Positions 35,317-47,076 are shown, counted from the stretch's first letter. The stretch is DNA of 64,000 nucleotides from Adiantum capillus-veneris (GCA_014529385.2 CM043963.1:80861412-80925411); one strand, 5' to 3'. Notes: generated from the sequence alone by a model not told the origin. Numbers and translations: made by a program.

Positions 35317-35394
35317 AAATTCCAATGTGGTACTTTAAGTGTGAGAGAAGCTACTATACAATCTAATATACAAGAGATGTAGAGAAGTGATGTA

Positions 35395-38300
35395 CTACCC
35401 TACACCTAACTGCTTGCGAAAATGCGCAAAGCTCTCTGAGGGAAGTCCTTTTGTATGTAGATCAGCAGGATTTTCTGTGGTGTGAACTTTGACAAGCTGA
35501 AGTTGCTTATCCTCGAGCATTTCCCTGATGAAATGATACTTCACATCCACATGCTTTGTCTTTGAGTGATAAACTGGATTGCGAGCCAATTGTATAGCAC
35601 TTTGACTATCACAATATAACACAGGCATCTCTTCTTTGATTCCCAAATCTGTTACTAGTCGATTAAGCCAAATTTATTCTTTGCATGCCTCTGATGCTGC
35701 AACATATTCAGCCTCTATAGTAGACTGAGTAACACAATCTTGTAATCTAGAACACCATGATACTGCTCCACCAGCCAACGTAAAGACATACCCTGACATA
35801 GACCTTCGGTTGTCTAAGTCACCTGCATAATCTGAGTCTATAAAACCCTTTAAACTTAGCTCCTGACTCCCATAGCATATACGCATACTCTTTGTAGCTT
35901 TCAGGTATCTCAATATTCCTTTCACTGCCTCCCAATGTTTCTTGCCTGGGTTTGACATGTATCGACTTACTACTCCCACTGCAAATGCAATGTCTGGGCG
36001 AGTAGCAATCATTGCATACATCAAACTACCCACTGCAGGCGCATATGGAATCTTATCCATTTCAGCATGTTCTTCCTCAGACACAGGACAATCTTGTTTG
36101 CTAAGTTTCACATATGGTGGCAATGGAACACTCAGTGCCTTTCCCTTCTCCATATTGAAACGTTGCAAAACCTTGTCAATATACTCTGTTTGAGATAACC
36201 AAATCAACTTCTTTGATCTGTCTCTCTCAATGCGCATACCAAGTATATGACTTGCCTCACCCATGTCTTTCATGTCAAACGATTTTGCCATCTTTGACTT
36301 CAAAGTTGAAATTTCTTCCAAGTGCTTTCCAGCAATCAACATGTCATCCACATACAAAATAAGGATCAGCCAACTGCCATCCTTAGCCTTCTTTGTATAT
36401 AGACAGTGGTCGAACTCACTACGTTTGTAGCCTTGAGAAAGCATAAACTTGTGGAATTTATGGTACCATGCCCTCGGTGATTGTTTTAAGCCATAAAGAC
36501 TCTTTAACAACTGGCATACCCAATCTTCCTTGCCTTTCTCAACAAACCCTTCTGGCTGCTGCATGTAAATTTCCACATCTAAATCACCATGCAAGAATGC
36601 TGTCTTGACATCCATTTGGTGCAACACCAAATCTAATATGGCAACCAATGCAAGAAAGCATCTCAATGTAGTCATCTTGACCACCGGAGAGAAGACTTCA
36701 TCAAAGTCAATGCCTTGTTCTTGCTTAAAGCCCTTGGCAACAAGCCTTGCTTTGTACTTTGGCTGACTATCACGAGTGGTGATCTTATACCTGTAAACCC
36801 ATTTACAAGGTAGAGCCTTTTTGCCCTGTGGTAATTTAACTAGCTTCCATGTCTTGTTTTTATGCAGAGCTATCATCTCTGACTGCATGGCCTATTGCCA
36901 ATTCTCGGAGTCCTTCATTTGCACTGCTTCCTTCAAACATGAAGGCTCATTGCAATCAGTCAACATGACATAGTTCATAGATGGAACAAACCTATCAGGA
37001 GGTCACGTGACACGTCCATATCTACGCACAATAGGTGGCTCAGGCTCAGCCACAAGCTGTGGTTCCACTCTATCCTATCCTTGCTCCTCTTGAGCTCTGG
37101 CATTTTGTCTTGCACGTGTAGGTCCATCTTCTTGGAAGACAACTCTTCTAATCTCCTCAACCCTCTCTGGTTTAGAATGATATTTGGATTCATTAAAGTG
37201 AACATCATTGCTGCGGACAACCTTTCTGGATTCGGGATCCCAAAGTCTGTACCCCATCTCACGAGAATTACCATAGCCTAGAAAGATGCACTTTCTACTC
37301 TTTGGCTCAAGTTTGTTCCTAAATTCCTTTGGAACGTGAGTATATGCCTCACAACCAAAGACTCTGAGATGCTTGTATGAGGGCATTTTGCCTGACCATA
37401 CCATCTCTGGCACTAAATCCTTCTGCAAAACCTTGCTAGGAGATCTATTTACAAGATGAACAGCTGTTGATACAGCTTCAGCCCAAAACCCATTTGGCAG
37501 CTGTGCATTAGACAACATACTTCTGACCTTCTCTTGTATGGTCCTATTCATCCTCTAAGCAACACCATTTTGAGGAGGATTGTAAGGAGCAGTAAGTTCA
37601 CGTTTTATTCCTTTTGACTCACAAAAGTCCTTAAAGGCCTTTGAAACATACTCTCCACCATTGTCAGTGCGTAAGCATTTAAGCCTCTTGCCACTCTGAT
37701 TCTCCACAAGTGTCACAAACGTTTTGAAAACACTAAACGCTTCATCCTTGTGCTTGAGAAAGTAAACCCATACTTTCCTCGAGTAATCATCTATAAATGT
37801 CATAAAGTAAGAAGCTCCCCCTAGAGATAGGTTAGGCATAGGTCCACACAAATCACTATGAACAAGTGCCAACTATGTATCTCTTCTACTGCTTCTATAC
37901 TTATGTGGCTGCTGTGTTTTATTACCATACAGACAATGTTCACAGAATTCAAAATCATTAACTATAAATCTAGGCAAATAACCAGAACGAGACAAGATTT
38001 CCATTCCCTTCTTGGACATATGTCCTAACCGGCTATGCCACAAAGAAACGTTCGGCTGCTATGTTACATTGATTACATTTTTAGAGACATTTGATACATA
38101 AATCATGTAAAGTCCTCTAGACTTTACTCCATGTGCTACTGTCATAGAACCCTTGGATATCTTCCACATGTTCTGTCCAAAAGTGGTGACGTAGCCAGCA
38201 TCATCAAGTAAACCTGTGTTGATCAAGCTCTTTGTAATTGCGGGAACATGTCTCACATTCTTCAGCGTGAAAGAAGAGCCATTCTGAAACTTCAATTGAA

Positions 38301-38982
38301 CATCTCCAACACCTAATATCTCACATGTCTACCCATTGCCTAGCCGAACATGATCTTTGGTCCTTCCCCTAACAACTAAGGCTGTTCCTTTACCTTTTTC
38401 CATTGTCTTTCTATTGGTTTCTTCAGTAAGTAGACTTCCTTCTACACCTGCTATGTTCAAACCATTTGGAGGTGCAAAATTACTCAAAGCTGTGCGAAAA
38501 GTGTCCCAACTTTCCGGCAATGTGATCAACAGGAACATAGCTCTAACAGGTTCATCAAACTTCACACCTTGAGCTGAAAACTGACTATAGATTGTGTTGA
38601 ATTCATTCAGATGATTGGACATAGGTGTCCCTTCTTTCATCTTCAAGTCAACAAGCTTCTTAAGCCAGTATACCTATGAAGCTGCACTCTGCTTCTCATG
38701 AAGATCAGTTAGCTTTAACCATGCTTGATAAGCCGACATCTCGTCTGCTACATTGAAGTAAACGCTTTCTGCCAAAGTCAGCATAATGGTAGAAAGTGCC
38801 AATTCATCCATTTTGCTCCATTCATCTTCGTCCATATCTTCTGGTTTTATCCCCTTGAGCTTTATAGGTTTTATCTGCTTCTTTTGTACCAACACGTGCC
38901 AAATTTGCTTCTTCCACAATGGGAAATTGGTTCCATCCAGCTTCTTGATATTGTAAAGAGCAGTGTCCTGTGATCCAGCCAT
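35395..38982 (-). pseudogene. copia gag-pol polyprotein, single frame with nine stops
   Basis: The start is MAGSQDTALYNIKKLDGTNF, then the UBN2-type gag (WLKLTDLHEKQ, EGTPMSNHLNEFN, LLITLPESWDTF). Next come KNVRHVPAITKSLI, the LWHSRLGHMSKKGME and CEHCLYG GAG-pre-integrase zinc module, and the integrase core (VHSDLCGPM, FIDDYSRKVWVYF, RTDNGGEY, PPQNGVA followed by a stop at the catalytic Glu position). RT (KWVYRYK, ARLVAKGFKQEQGIDF, QMDVKTAFLHGDL, LYVDDMLIAG) and RNase H (GFIDSDYAGD, STIEAEYVAAS, HVDVKYHFIRE) follow. All open segments share one frame. Stops lie near 38,672, 38,327, 38,057, 37,874, 37,553, 37,073, 37,004, 36,890 and 35,672, seven of them TAG. The CCHC knuckle and DSGA protease site expected between RGRTKD and HVRLGNG are absent. 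Confidence 0.92.
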
Positions 38983-39466
38983 AGCTACGCTTCACAGTAG
39001 TTTACTTTCCCGGGAAAAATTCGGCAGAGTTTCCCCTGTAAACTGACCTCTGAACCAATATCAACCTGATGAACTAGTGGATGTCGCCTACAGTATGTGT
39101 GTAGATGCGCCCGTGTCGTATGTGACACGCCTCCAAGAACTGTGAGCCGTCCTTCGATGTGTAGAGAGCCACAAATCAACACTCTAGGAGTGTCGATATC
39201 CTCAGCACCTACAGTCGTAGGCCGAAAACCCCAAATTTGCAGAGTCGGATCTGCACCCGTCGAGACCACGTAGTCGAAAATGGCCTGCGCAGACCTTTGT
39301 CGAAGCCGAACGGTGGCCGAGATGACCTCAGAATAAAATTCTGACAACACCAAGTCCTTCGGGCCGTCCCACGAGATTTGGGGCCGTGTCTTCGCCTGTC
39401 GAATTTCACTCCAATCTGAGCTGGTGACTCTAGCCTCCTGCAGTGCTGCCCCGAGCCTCGATCTGA

Positions 39467-39478
39467 GCTCTGATACCA
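39467..39478 (-). promoter_or_regulatory. primer binding site of the copia element, tRNA-iMet type
   Basis: TGGTATCAGAGC on the minus strand begins two bases after the 5' LTR, as usual for plant copia elements. Confidence 0.92.
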
Positions 39479-39480
39479 GT

Positions 39481-39672
39481 TGAAGGAGTACGAGCGGAAG
39501 TGCGACGCGAGAGAGAGTGCGAGAAGAAGAGCACGACGATATGGTGAACTCGCTCTACTGTAATGTGTAGAGCATAGTGAGTTCTTATTAGGTTTTTACA
39601 AAAGAATATGTGTACATAACTGGCGGCCCGCCCACTTACCTGGGCGACCACATTGGGCTTTATACCCCAACA
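39481..39672 (-). repeat. 5' LTR of the copia element
   Basis: 192 bp, 190 of 192 positions identical to 35114-35305 by eye. The adjacent target duplication CATCC is at 39673-39677. Confidence 0.95.
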
Positions 39673-39677
39673 CATCC

Positions 39678-39859
39678 AATGCTGCATTCAAAGCTTCTTT
39701 CATCTGCTCCTTTGTCATCATTGCTTCTACTTCAAGCACTAATCCTTGCATCACCTGCATCATCTTGGAAAAATTTGGAACTCCTGACTCGCCATCAGAA
39801 ACATGTGTGATGAATTCTTCAAATAATCTCTTTACCTCCTTTGGAATCTCCATTTGCAT
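39678..39859 (-). pseudogene. 5' part of the unidentified ORF split by the copia element
   Basis: Starts at ATG 39859 with MQMEIPKEVKRLFEEFI and is followed by amphipathic helix-like sequence (MMQVMQGLVLEVEAMMTKEQ). It continues in frame into 35,108 and below once the copia insertion is discounted. The product is unknown. Confidence 0.5.
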
Positions 39860-40455
39860 CTCCCACCCTGGATCGCTTCACGTCGGGTTCACCAAAGATG
39901 TCGAGGGATATGTGTTCGAAAAGTGAGCCAGGAAAGCACCGGGCCTCTGCCTGTGACAGGTGTGAAAGAGAGAGAACAAGAGACACTCACAACTTTGGAA
40001 ATTGCCGTAATCATCAATTAATTGATTAATGTTTGAGTACAACTTATCCTTAGCCATGGCGGGCTACTAACAGCACCGTCACTTAGATCATCTGCTAACT
40101 GGGAGTTTAAGCTCCCGTATACAGGATTAACCGGGCCGTTAACGACACCGGACTTAACAAAATGCTATTCAATCTCTAACGGATGACGGTGATGTAAATT
40201 TCCTCATGCCGCTTCATCTTCTTCGATTTTCAATGATTTGGACTGGCTTAGTTGACATTCTCTAGTTGTAACTTCCTCTTGATTCTTACCTTGCTTTGTT
40301 TACCGTGCATGTCTTCTCCTACTTTCTTCTCGTGCTTTGGTTCAAGGCCAAGAGTGCTCTCCTGCTTCGACCGAGCTCCTTCTCAAGCTTCGACCAAGCT
40401 CCTCCTGTGAATCTCCTTCGTCCCCTTTGCCAAGCTTGCTCTTGATTACTTCAAG
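39860..40455. repeat. non-coding; second copy of the 31.0-31.4 kb segment
   Basis: About 40,182-40,455 is collinear with 31,024-31,445, with internal deletions. It stops at 40,455, where the CACTA end begins. No gene is supported in 39,860-40,180. Confidence 0.55.
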
Positions 40456-40532
40456 CTTTTACTACAAGAGGTTGTGTGCTCTTGTGACGTTGTTAGCAAC
40501 GGAAATACACTGGGTTTTTATAACCCCCGGCG

Positions 40533-40735
40533 TCGCTAATAGCGTCGCTACGAGAGCGTCGCTATATGCGACGCTATAGGCATCTCTATATGCGTCGCTA
40601 TAAGCGTCGCTATATAGAGACGCTCATAGCTACGATCATAGCAACGGTTATAGCGACGTTTACACAGAAGTCTATAGCGATGCTTATAGAGACGCTCCAG
40701 AGCCATAAATAGCGACAGTTATAGCGACGCCCGAG
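40533..40735. repeat. subterminal repeat array of the CACTA element
   Basis: About nine GCGTCGCTAT-like units. The first half mostly reads GCGTCGCTA(TA) and the second half the complement (TATAGCGACG), so the block could fold into a large hairpin. Such short subterminal units are the usual TnpA binding sites in this superfamily; binding here is inferred. Confidence 0.75.
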
Positions 40736-41123
40736 AGAAATGTTTTTTGGTGACAGGGCATTGAATGCCCTGCCACCCATCAAGCATATTGTACTTGATT
40801 CACTTTTTAAAAAAAGTGCAAGGGTAGATAATAGACCCAAAATAGTCACCCACAAGACGCATTGTTTGCAAAATTGACAAGCGTAAAATTGACAATTGTA
40901 CACATCATAAGCAAAATGAATTGATTGGCAAATGTAATAATGACAATTGTACAACATCATAGGCATAAAGAATTGATTGGCAAAATGAACTGCGGTGACA
41001 AATGTAATAATATACATGGTTCAAAAAGACGTATAAAATCCGTCTCATGATACATAAGCTATGAGAAACCCTAAACTAATGCTATCTAGCTACGGCTAAA
41101 CTGACGTCGTCTAGTCAGACGTC

Positions 41124-42081
41124 TCATCGCGTCCAAGCGGCGTATCTGTCGGATTCTGCAAAAAAGGACAATAAGACAGCTTTCAGTAAGTATAAACATA
41201 TAACGACATTTATAAAACAATACAAAAAATAGAAAAGAGTAAACCCTAATACTAGCCATGCCGCCGCGAGAACTGAGAATGTCCATCAGGGCATTTAAGC
41301 CCTTCCTGCCTACGTACTCGCGCTCGTACGGTGTGGGATCACGTCCTGCCATGGACCACTGTCAAAACATACAAAGATTTCATTATGTTAGAATTAAAAA
41401 ACTCATAAACCCTAAACTATCAAACATAAAGAGCAATGCGAAAACACTTACAAAATCGGCCTCAAATGATGCCCATCCACCGCTCCCCAAGTGGTGCGAG
41501 CTCCCTGCCTCTACTCGCGCTCTGGCTGCATCCTTTTGTTGCTTCCACTTGTCGGTATCCTCGCGCGCTGCTTTCTTCACATTCTTCCAATCTTCTTTGG
41601 CCAGCCAATCTGGCCTGTTCCACCCATGCTTGATTGCTTTTTGCACTTCGGAACGCTTGTGTTTGCAGTATTCGTGCATTTGAATCTTCATCAGGTCTTC
41701 ATTGAAGCGTTGATCCCGTGTTGGAACGGGAAACTCATCACGAAGTATGCTGATGACTCTGGCTTTTAAATCACTTGGTACTTCACTCCATTTTTTTAGT
41801 ATGTAGTGTCTAAACAGCTGAGAGCAAAGACCACGCATGCGCGAGATCACCTTCTTGCTGTCATCATCCATGATGATGCCGCCGCTGAAGTCGACGGAGT
41901 AAGGCAAGCCCTCTGGCCTGTGACGCGTGAACCTGGGTGTCCCGGCAGGGGTCTCTAGCGGCGTGTCGATGGGGGTACGGACGTCAGGTTTCTCCACCGG
42001 CGTCTGGGCCCCGAAGTGAGGAGCGTCTGACGCAATGAATTGAGTGATAGAAGAGGCAAGTCGAAAACTCAGAATTTTCAA
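41124..42081 (-). CDS. TnpA-like second gene of the CACTA element
   Basis: The main exon is open from about 42,081 to 41,452. It has a Pro/Thr-rich start (VRTPIDTPLETPAGTPRF), a GGIIMDD block, and then a helical domain with YILKKWSEVPSDLKARV and ...HGWNRPDWLAKEDW, which resembles the plant Ptta/En/Spm transposase family. A strong donor (TTT|GTAAGT, 41,451) and acceptor (TTTTGACAG|TGG, exon from 41,358) join to WSMAGRDPTPYEREYVGRKG. A further intron (41,252-41,156) would give a short end with TGA at 41,124-41,126. The first exon probably begins at an acceptor near 42,026 after an upstream exon I cannot place. Proteins of this class bind subterminal repeats. No disabling change was seen in the main exon. 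Confidence 0.65.
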
Positions 42082-42193
42082 TCAAAAGATGTGAGCGCGA
42101 GTAGAAAAGAGCGTTATACACCATGGAAGGTACTTAGAGAGACAGAGCTTTTACAACACGGAGCAAAATTGTTCAAATACAATATTTGTGGCT

Positions 42194-45100
42194 TTAAGAG
42201 ATCTCTCTCTCATCCTCGCATAACTCAGCATAACTTCCTATATCTATATAGAGCTCTCCGTTTAAACACATATCCTCTGTTTCATTTTGTAGCTCCTCTG
42301 CATGCACCCCATATAGAGTAGTAGCATCTTGATGCTCGTCTGGCACCACCGCAGCGGCTTCTGATTGAGCATCTTCTCTGATCTCCTCCATTGATGCCGT
42401 TGTGATTGGCACATGGTAGCCTTCATACGTCCTTGCACTACGAGGGGCTACCTCTATGACGTACCACCAGTTTGATGTAGACTTTGTAGGATGAAATATT
42501 ACCTTCCAGAGCCACATAACTTACATGAGAGCTTTCAAGCACATAACTTGTATAAGGGGGATGTTAACTATTTACATAATTACTTGTTCACAATGCTCGG
42601 GTAGTACGAAAGTGTCTCTTAGGTCAGTCGATTTCTTAGTAGAATCCACCTCAAGAAAACCAGACTCTCCTCTACGCACAGTAGCGTTGCGACCCTCCAT
42701 GATTATCTTGAACCATTGCACGTCGAACAAGTCGACAAAAAATCCTCTGTAATTGATCCTCAAAATCTCTTGTAGCGTACCGAAGTAAGTGAGTTCTGCC
42801 ACCACAGGATCTGCATCAGAGGAACGTCGTCCACTAGACTGTTCAAATTTTGCCATGATTCCACAATCTTGAGTAAAACGCTTTTTGTCGATCTGTTCCA
42901 CCCTAAAATGTCGACCTTTACACCATGCTGCTGTGTAGGACTTATACTACAACGAACAAAGATTATGAGTGGCCGTTCATACGTTTAGAAATAAAGTCAC
43001 TAGCTAGTCGTACATTGCAAACTTACCTTGGTCATGCAACCCCAAGAGTACTCCCACTCTTCCTCAGTCACTTCGTCGCCGCATTGTTGTGCACTTTTCA
43101 GTTGGTTGTGCAACCATCTTAAGCTCATGAATGTTGGTAGGCTCTCCAGACCCGTCGGATAGTGCATCGGTGGTCGTCTTCCCCGTCTCCACTCGATTCG
43201 TGCCCTTTGTCGCTCTTGCTTTGCATCCTCATATTGTGAAATCCACTTTTGCATCACTGGATTGTGAAGCATGCAAAATTGGTTGATTTTAGCCTCTAGA
43301 TCTTTCGTCATCTTCTTCTCAACACCGAGATTGCACATGACAATCCCAGATATGCGCTCATCATCTATGGTTCTCCATAGCGTATCCCGGGCTTTATCAA
43401 ATCCGTCTAGCCACTCTCCAATGTACACTAGAGACTCTAATACCAACCAACCTTCTGCCATGCTACCCTCCAGACGTGCCTTTTGACGCACATATCCCTT
43501 AAGCGTTTTCATGAAACGTTCTAAGAAGAACATCCATCTAGAATGAACTGTGCGAGCTATTTCCACCTCATCAACTATGTGAACAAGAAGATGCACCTGA
43601 ATGGTTAGCATGGTAGTAGGAAAATGTTTCTCAAACATGCACACAAGCTCCGCAGCATTTAGTTTGGCGAATGGTATGGAGTCTACGTTGATCTCCTTTT
43701 GTGACATCCATTGCACCAGCTTTGCAAGTTTGTAGATTGTGTTACGGATGTCGAGAGACAAACATCCCTCAATGGCAACCGGTAAAATAAACTGTAAAGT
43801 ATGTGCAGCAATGATATTAAAGTCCACATTTTATGCAATGATATTAAAGTCCACTATGAACGTACCTGACACATTTTATGCCAATCGTGTGACTTCAAAC
43901 CGGTAAGCTTTCCTTCTTTAGTAAAACACGTTCGGAGCGAGTGCATTACACCAGTGGGGGTCCGCAAAGATCGAATGGTCTCTATTACTTTGCGTTCTTG
44001 GGCTCCTGTGAAAATCCATGGTGCTTTAGGGAGTTTTATCGATCCATCAGACACTGTTTGTGGCCAATATTGCTCCATACGATCCACATTTCTAAGGTCA
44101 ACTATGGCTCCCAAAGTATCTTTCTTGCCGGTCAGATGGTCCCATAGTAGATTACCCACATTCTTGAATATGTGCATTGGATCGAGCAAGTGATTGATCA
44201 TGAGTCGGGGCCAGTATGGTAACTCGTACCATAGAGATAGTCTCTTCATCCCTGGAGGCAATCCGTCATCGCACATCTCCTTCTGCTCTAACCATGCTTG
44301 TGCAGACATCCTTGGTGGCTCTCTTCCCAAAAAGCCGTCGCGTAACACATGATTCTCTGGAAGATACGCTTGATGACCTTCGTAGATTTGCTTCTTCAGT
44401 GAGGGCACCCTACATGCATTCAGTCTAGGTCCACATGTGACACATGCTCTGTATCCGCTTGTTTGAAGCCCTGCATGTATACACATGATTATAGATCAAC
44501 TATGGAAAAAAACAAGATTTACAGTGTCTGAGTGAGGAGTGTCAATAGATCACCTGAGCATTCTGTTAGCCCGGGATAGTCATGCATGGTCCACATTAGA
44601 ATGCCTCTAATCAAAGCATTCCGTCGTCCTGTGTGTCGGCTCATATCCACCACCTCTATGCCAATCCACAATTGTTGTAGCTCTTCCAATAGTGGACGAA
44701 GATACACATCCATATTCTCCACTTTATATCGCCCTGGCACAATCAAGCTTAGCCATAGGTGCCCCTTCTTCGTAGTCAACCACGGGGGAATGTTGTAGTT
44801 GACGATGACAACGGGCCATACACTGTAAGATGTTGATCTTTGACCAAATGGATTTACGCCATCCATAGCCAGGCCTAAGCGCAAATTTCGAGCTTCCCTA
44901 GCAAAATCCGACCATGTTCCATCTATATGTTTCCAGGCTGCGCAATCTGCAGGAATTCGTAGCACACCATCCGAAGATTTATTCTCCTCATGCCATGATG
45001 CTAGGGCGGCCATGGACTTACATTCGAAGAAATGCTTGATGCGAGGAAGCAGAGGAAAATGTCGCAAAACCTTTTGTGGAATTTTTGTCCCGTGGAGATC

Positions 45101-45922
45101 TACTCGATATCTTTCGGAATCACATTTCGGACACTTCTCCATGTCTATGTATTCCCCTCTGAAAAGAATGCAGTCATTAGGACAAGCGTGGATAGAATTG
45201 TAATCCATCCCCAAGTTTCACAAAATATTTCTTGCTTCATCTCGAGAATCTGGCATCACATTGTCAACTGGTAGTATGTGCTCTTTAAGCAATCTACACA
45301 ACATAAAAATACAATACAGTCGTGTAAAAATCTATCAGATCATTATACATTTAGAGTTTTATTAAAGTAAACTAATTGTAATAGATCACCTGAAAAGCGC
45401 TGTGACGCTAGTGTCACTCCATCGAAACTTTGCCTGCATATTGAGAAGAACCAGGAGTGCTTTCAATCTAGACATACGTGCTCCATTATACAATGGCGTA
45501 TCAGCTTCACTTTTCATATCATCATAGATAAGCCTTTCTGAATCCATGATTGTCTCGATCATTTCATCAATCTCGGGCTCAAACATTACCTCGTTGGGAA
45601 TGTGCTTTGTATGATCATCCCCCAAGCTGTCAGAGGCTACATCTTGTGGCCTCACATATGCTGCTTGACCAAAGCGCCTGCGAACACGTCTATTGGGTTG
45701 CAAGATTGCTGCTTGTTGGTCAGCGTCAGAGTCCGACGAGTTATAATTGGCAACAACTCGATCTATAATAGATGGATCGAACTCGCCAAATTCACGAACG
45801 TGCTGCAAAGAAACACGTCTTGTCCGTCGCACAGCATGCTTGCATTGATTACAAGGACATAAGACCCTCGTTGAGAGATAGGTGTTTCGGTTGGACGGTC
45901 CCACATCCTCGTCACTACTCAT
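42194..45922 (-). CDS. TNP2-type CACTA transposase, six exons, one nonsense codon
   Basis: Exons read on the minus strand: 45922-45390, 45293-44554, 44470-43866, 43791-43027, 42946-42584, 42502-42194. They total 3,315 nt (1,104 codons plus stop), and every intron is GT-AG and frame-consistent. Exon 1 has a Transpos_assoc-like Cys block (RVLCPCNQCKHA). Exons 2-3 carry tnp2 motifs (YNSIHACPNDCILFRGEY, CPKCDSERYR, VWPVVIVNYNIPPW, DVYLRPLLEELQQLW, DPMHIFKNVGNLLWDHL, KSHDWHKMCQ). Exon 4 is DUF4218-like (VHLLVHIVDEVEIA, RWMFFLERFMKTLKGYV). Exons 5-6 are DUF4216-like (ELTYFGTLQEILRINYRG, WWYVIEVAPR). The only break found is TGA at 45,218-45,220 (codon 203); copy 2 has CGA there. The length is normal for the family. 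Activity would require reversal or bypass of that one codon. Confidence 0.88.
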
Positions 45923-46448
45923 AATGAGGATAAAAATCTTATAACCTGGACAACAAATTTAATATTCTATTGGCATTCTTCGTCTTATCTCTCTCTCTCT
46001 CCCTCTCTCTCTCTCTACCTCACATTCTCTAGTCATGTCCAATCCCCGCACACCTCGGTCTAGAGGTGCACGGAGATCAGAACCACCGGGTTATAATCTC
46101 GTCTTTATTGGTCAATACCTATATTTGTGGGTACAAGAAATCTACAGACCCACGTCTACATGATACTGCATGTAGTGGACAAAACCCCTTTGCCTCTTCT
46201 CTAGCTGTAGCACTTCACAGCATCTTAACATCTTTTCACAGTAGATCTTTTCACTGTTCGTCTAACTCTAAACCCTAAACCGTAAGTAATTCTTGCGTGG
46301 ACTCGATTTAACGTAAATAAGCGTAAATCTAAATAAACGTAAATCTAACTGAAAATAAATCTAAATCTAATTTAACGTAAGTCTACATCTAACCTAATCT
46401 TTAACGTCTTTTGGGATAGTTTCCTACGACGTTAAAACTCTCTTCTTC

Positions 46449-46584
<136 letters not shown>

Positions 46585-46715
46585 ACCTAACTAAACCTAA
46601 GTCTAATCTAATATAACATAAATCTAAATCTAACGTAAATTATGTTATATTAAAAACAAAGAACTAAACTAACAGGGATTATAAGAACCTTAAAACTGAT
46701 TTAACACATAATTTT

Positions 46716-47076
46716 TCACATAACTCGGCAAGAGTTGGCATTCTCATCACTAAAGATGTGAAAGTTAACTTGCGGTGGTGACGCTGCCTCATCTCCATCC
46801 ACATCTGACGACAGCAATTGGCCCTTTGGACCGTTCTTGCTGTTGTTACTAACTTTGAAGTTGCTGTTGAATGACTAGAGGTTGTCTAGATGGTCATTGT
46901 CGGGGATGTAGTGACTCTTGCCGCCCTGAAGATCCACCTTCTTCCCTATCTTCTGAAGACATTTCACCAGTACTTTTGGATCGACGGAGCCCACCATGAG
47001 TGAAGGCAGCAATACCCTATATTCCATTGAGGGCTTTCTTCACCCGCTTCATGCAGGCATCGCAGTCTATGGAGAC
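46716..47076 (-). pseudogene. captured HIPP-type gene fragment (HMA domain and CaaX end)
   Basis: Reading down from 47,076, VSIDCDACMKRVKKALNGI is the start of a heavy-metal-associated domain with its CxxC metal site (CDAC). After a frame break near 47,020, VGSVDPKVLVKCLQKIGKKV gives the second half of the HMA fold. A linker rich in Asn, Ser and Gly follows, and the frame ends SCRVM-stop at 46,716, a CaaX farnesylation box. HMA plus CaaX defines heavy-metal-associated isoprenylated plant proteins. One TAG interrupts the linker (NL*SFNSN). The piece starts exactly after a TTTAG, like a splice acceptor, and is embedded in telomere-like repeats of the CACTA element. Copy 2 lacks it. I infer capture of host exons; which host gene was the source is unknown. 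Confidence 0.8.

Larger units (their letters stand above)
35109..39677 (-). mobile_element. Ty1/copia LTR retrotransposon, complete with target duplication
   Basis: Two 192-bp LTRs (35114-35305, 39481-39672) enclose a minus-strand internal region with PBS, gag, integrase, RT and RNase H, and a polypurine tract. The 5-bp duplication CATCC flanks it at 35109-35113 and 39673-39677. By eye the LTRs differ at two positions only, so the insertion is young. The internal region nevertheless carries nine in-frame stops and lacks the gag zinc knuckle and protease active site. It therefore appears to be a defective copy that was moved by enzymes from another element. Confidence 0.95.

Noticed and set aside
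35395-38982. Stop-codon recoding or U-to-C RNA editing to explain in-frame stops
   Set aside because: Such editing is known in organelles of some land plants, not for nuclear retrotransposons, and the stop at the integrase Glu position would not be restored to Glu.
39880-39897. Possible primer binding site TGGTGAACCCGACGTGAA on the minus strand
   Set aside because: I could not match it to a tRNA 3' end with confidence, and no LTR terminus CA is adjacent.
40182-40455. LTR pair formed by 31.03-31.45 kb and 40.18-40.46 kb
   Set aside because: The two segments share only an internal block; sequence on one side differs completely and no TG...CA termini or matching PBS/PPT were found.
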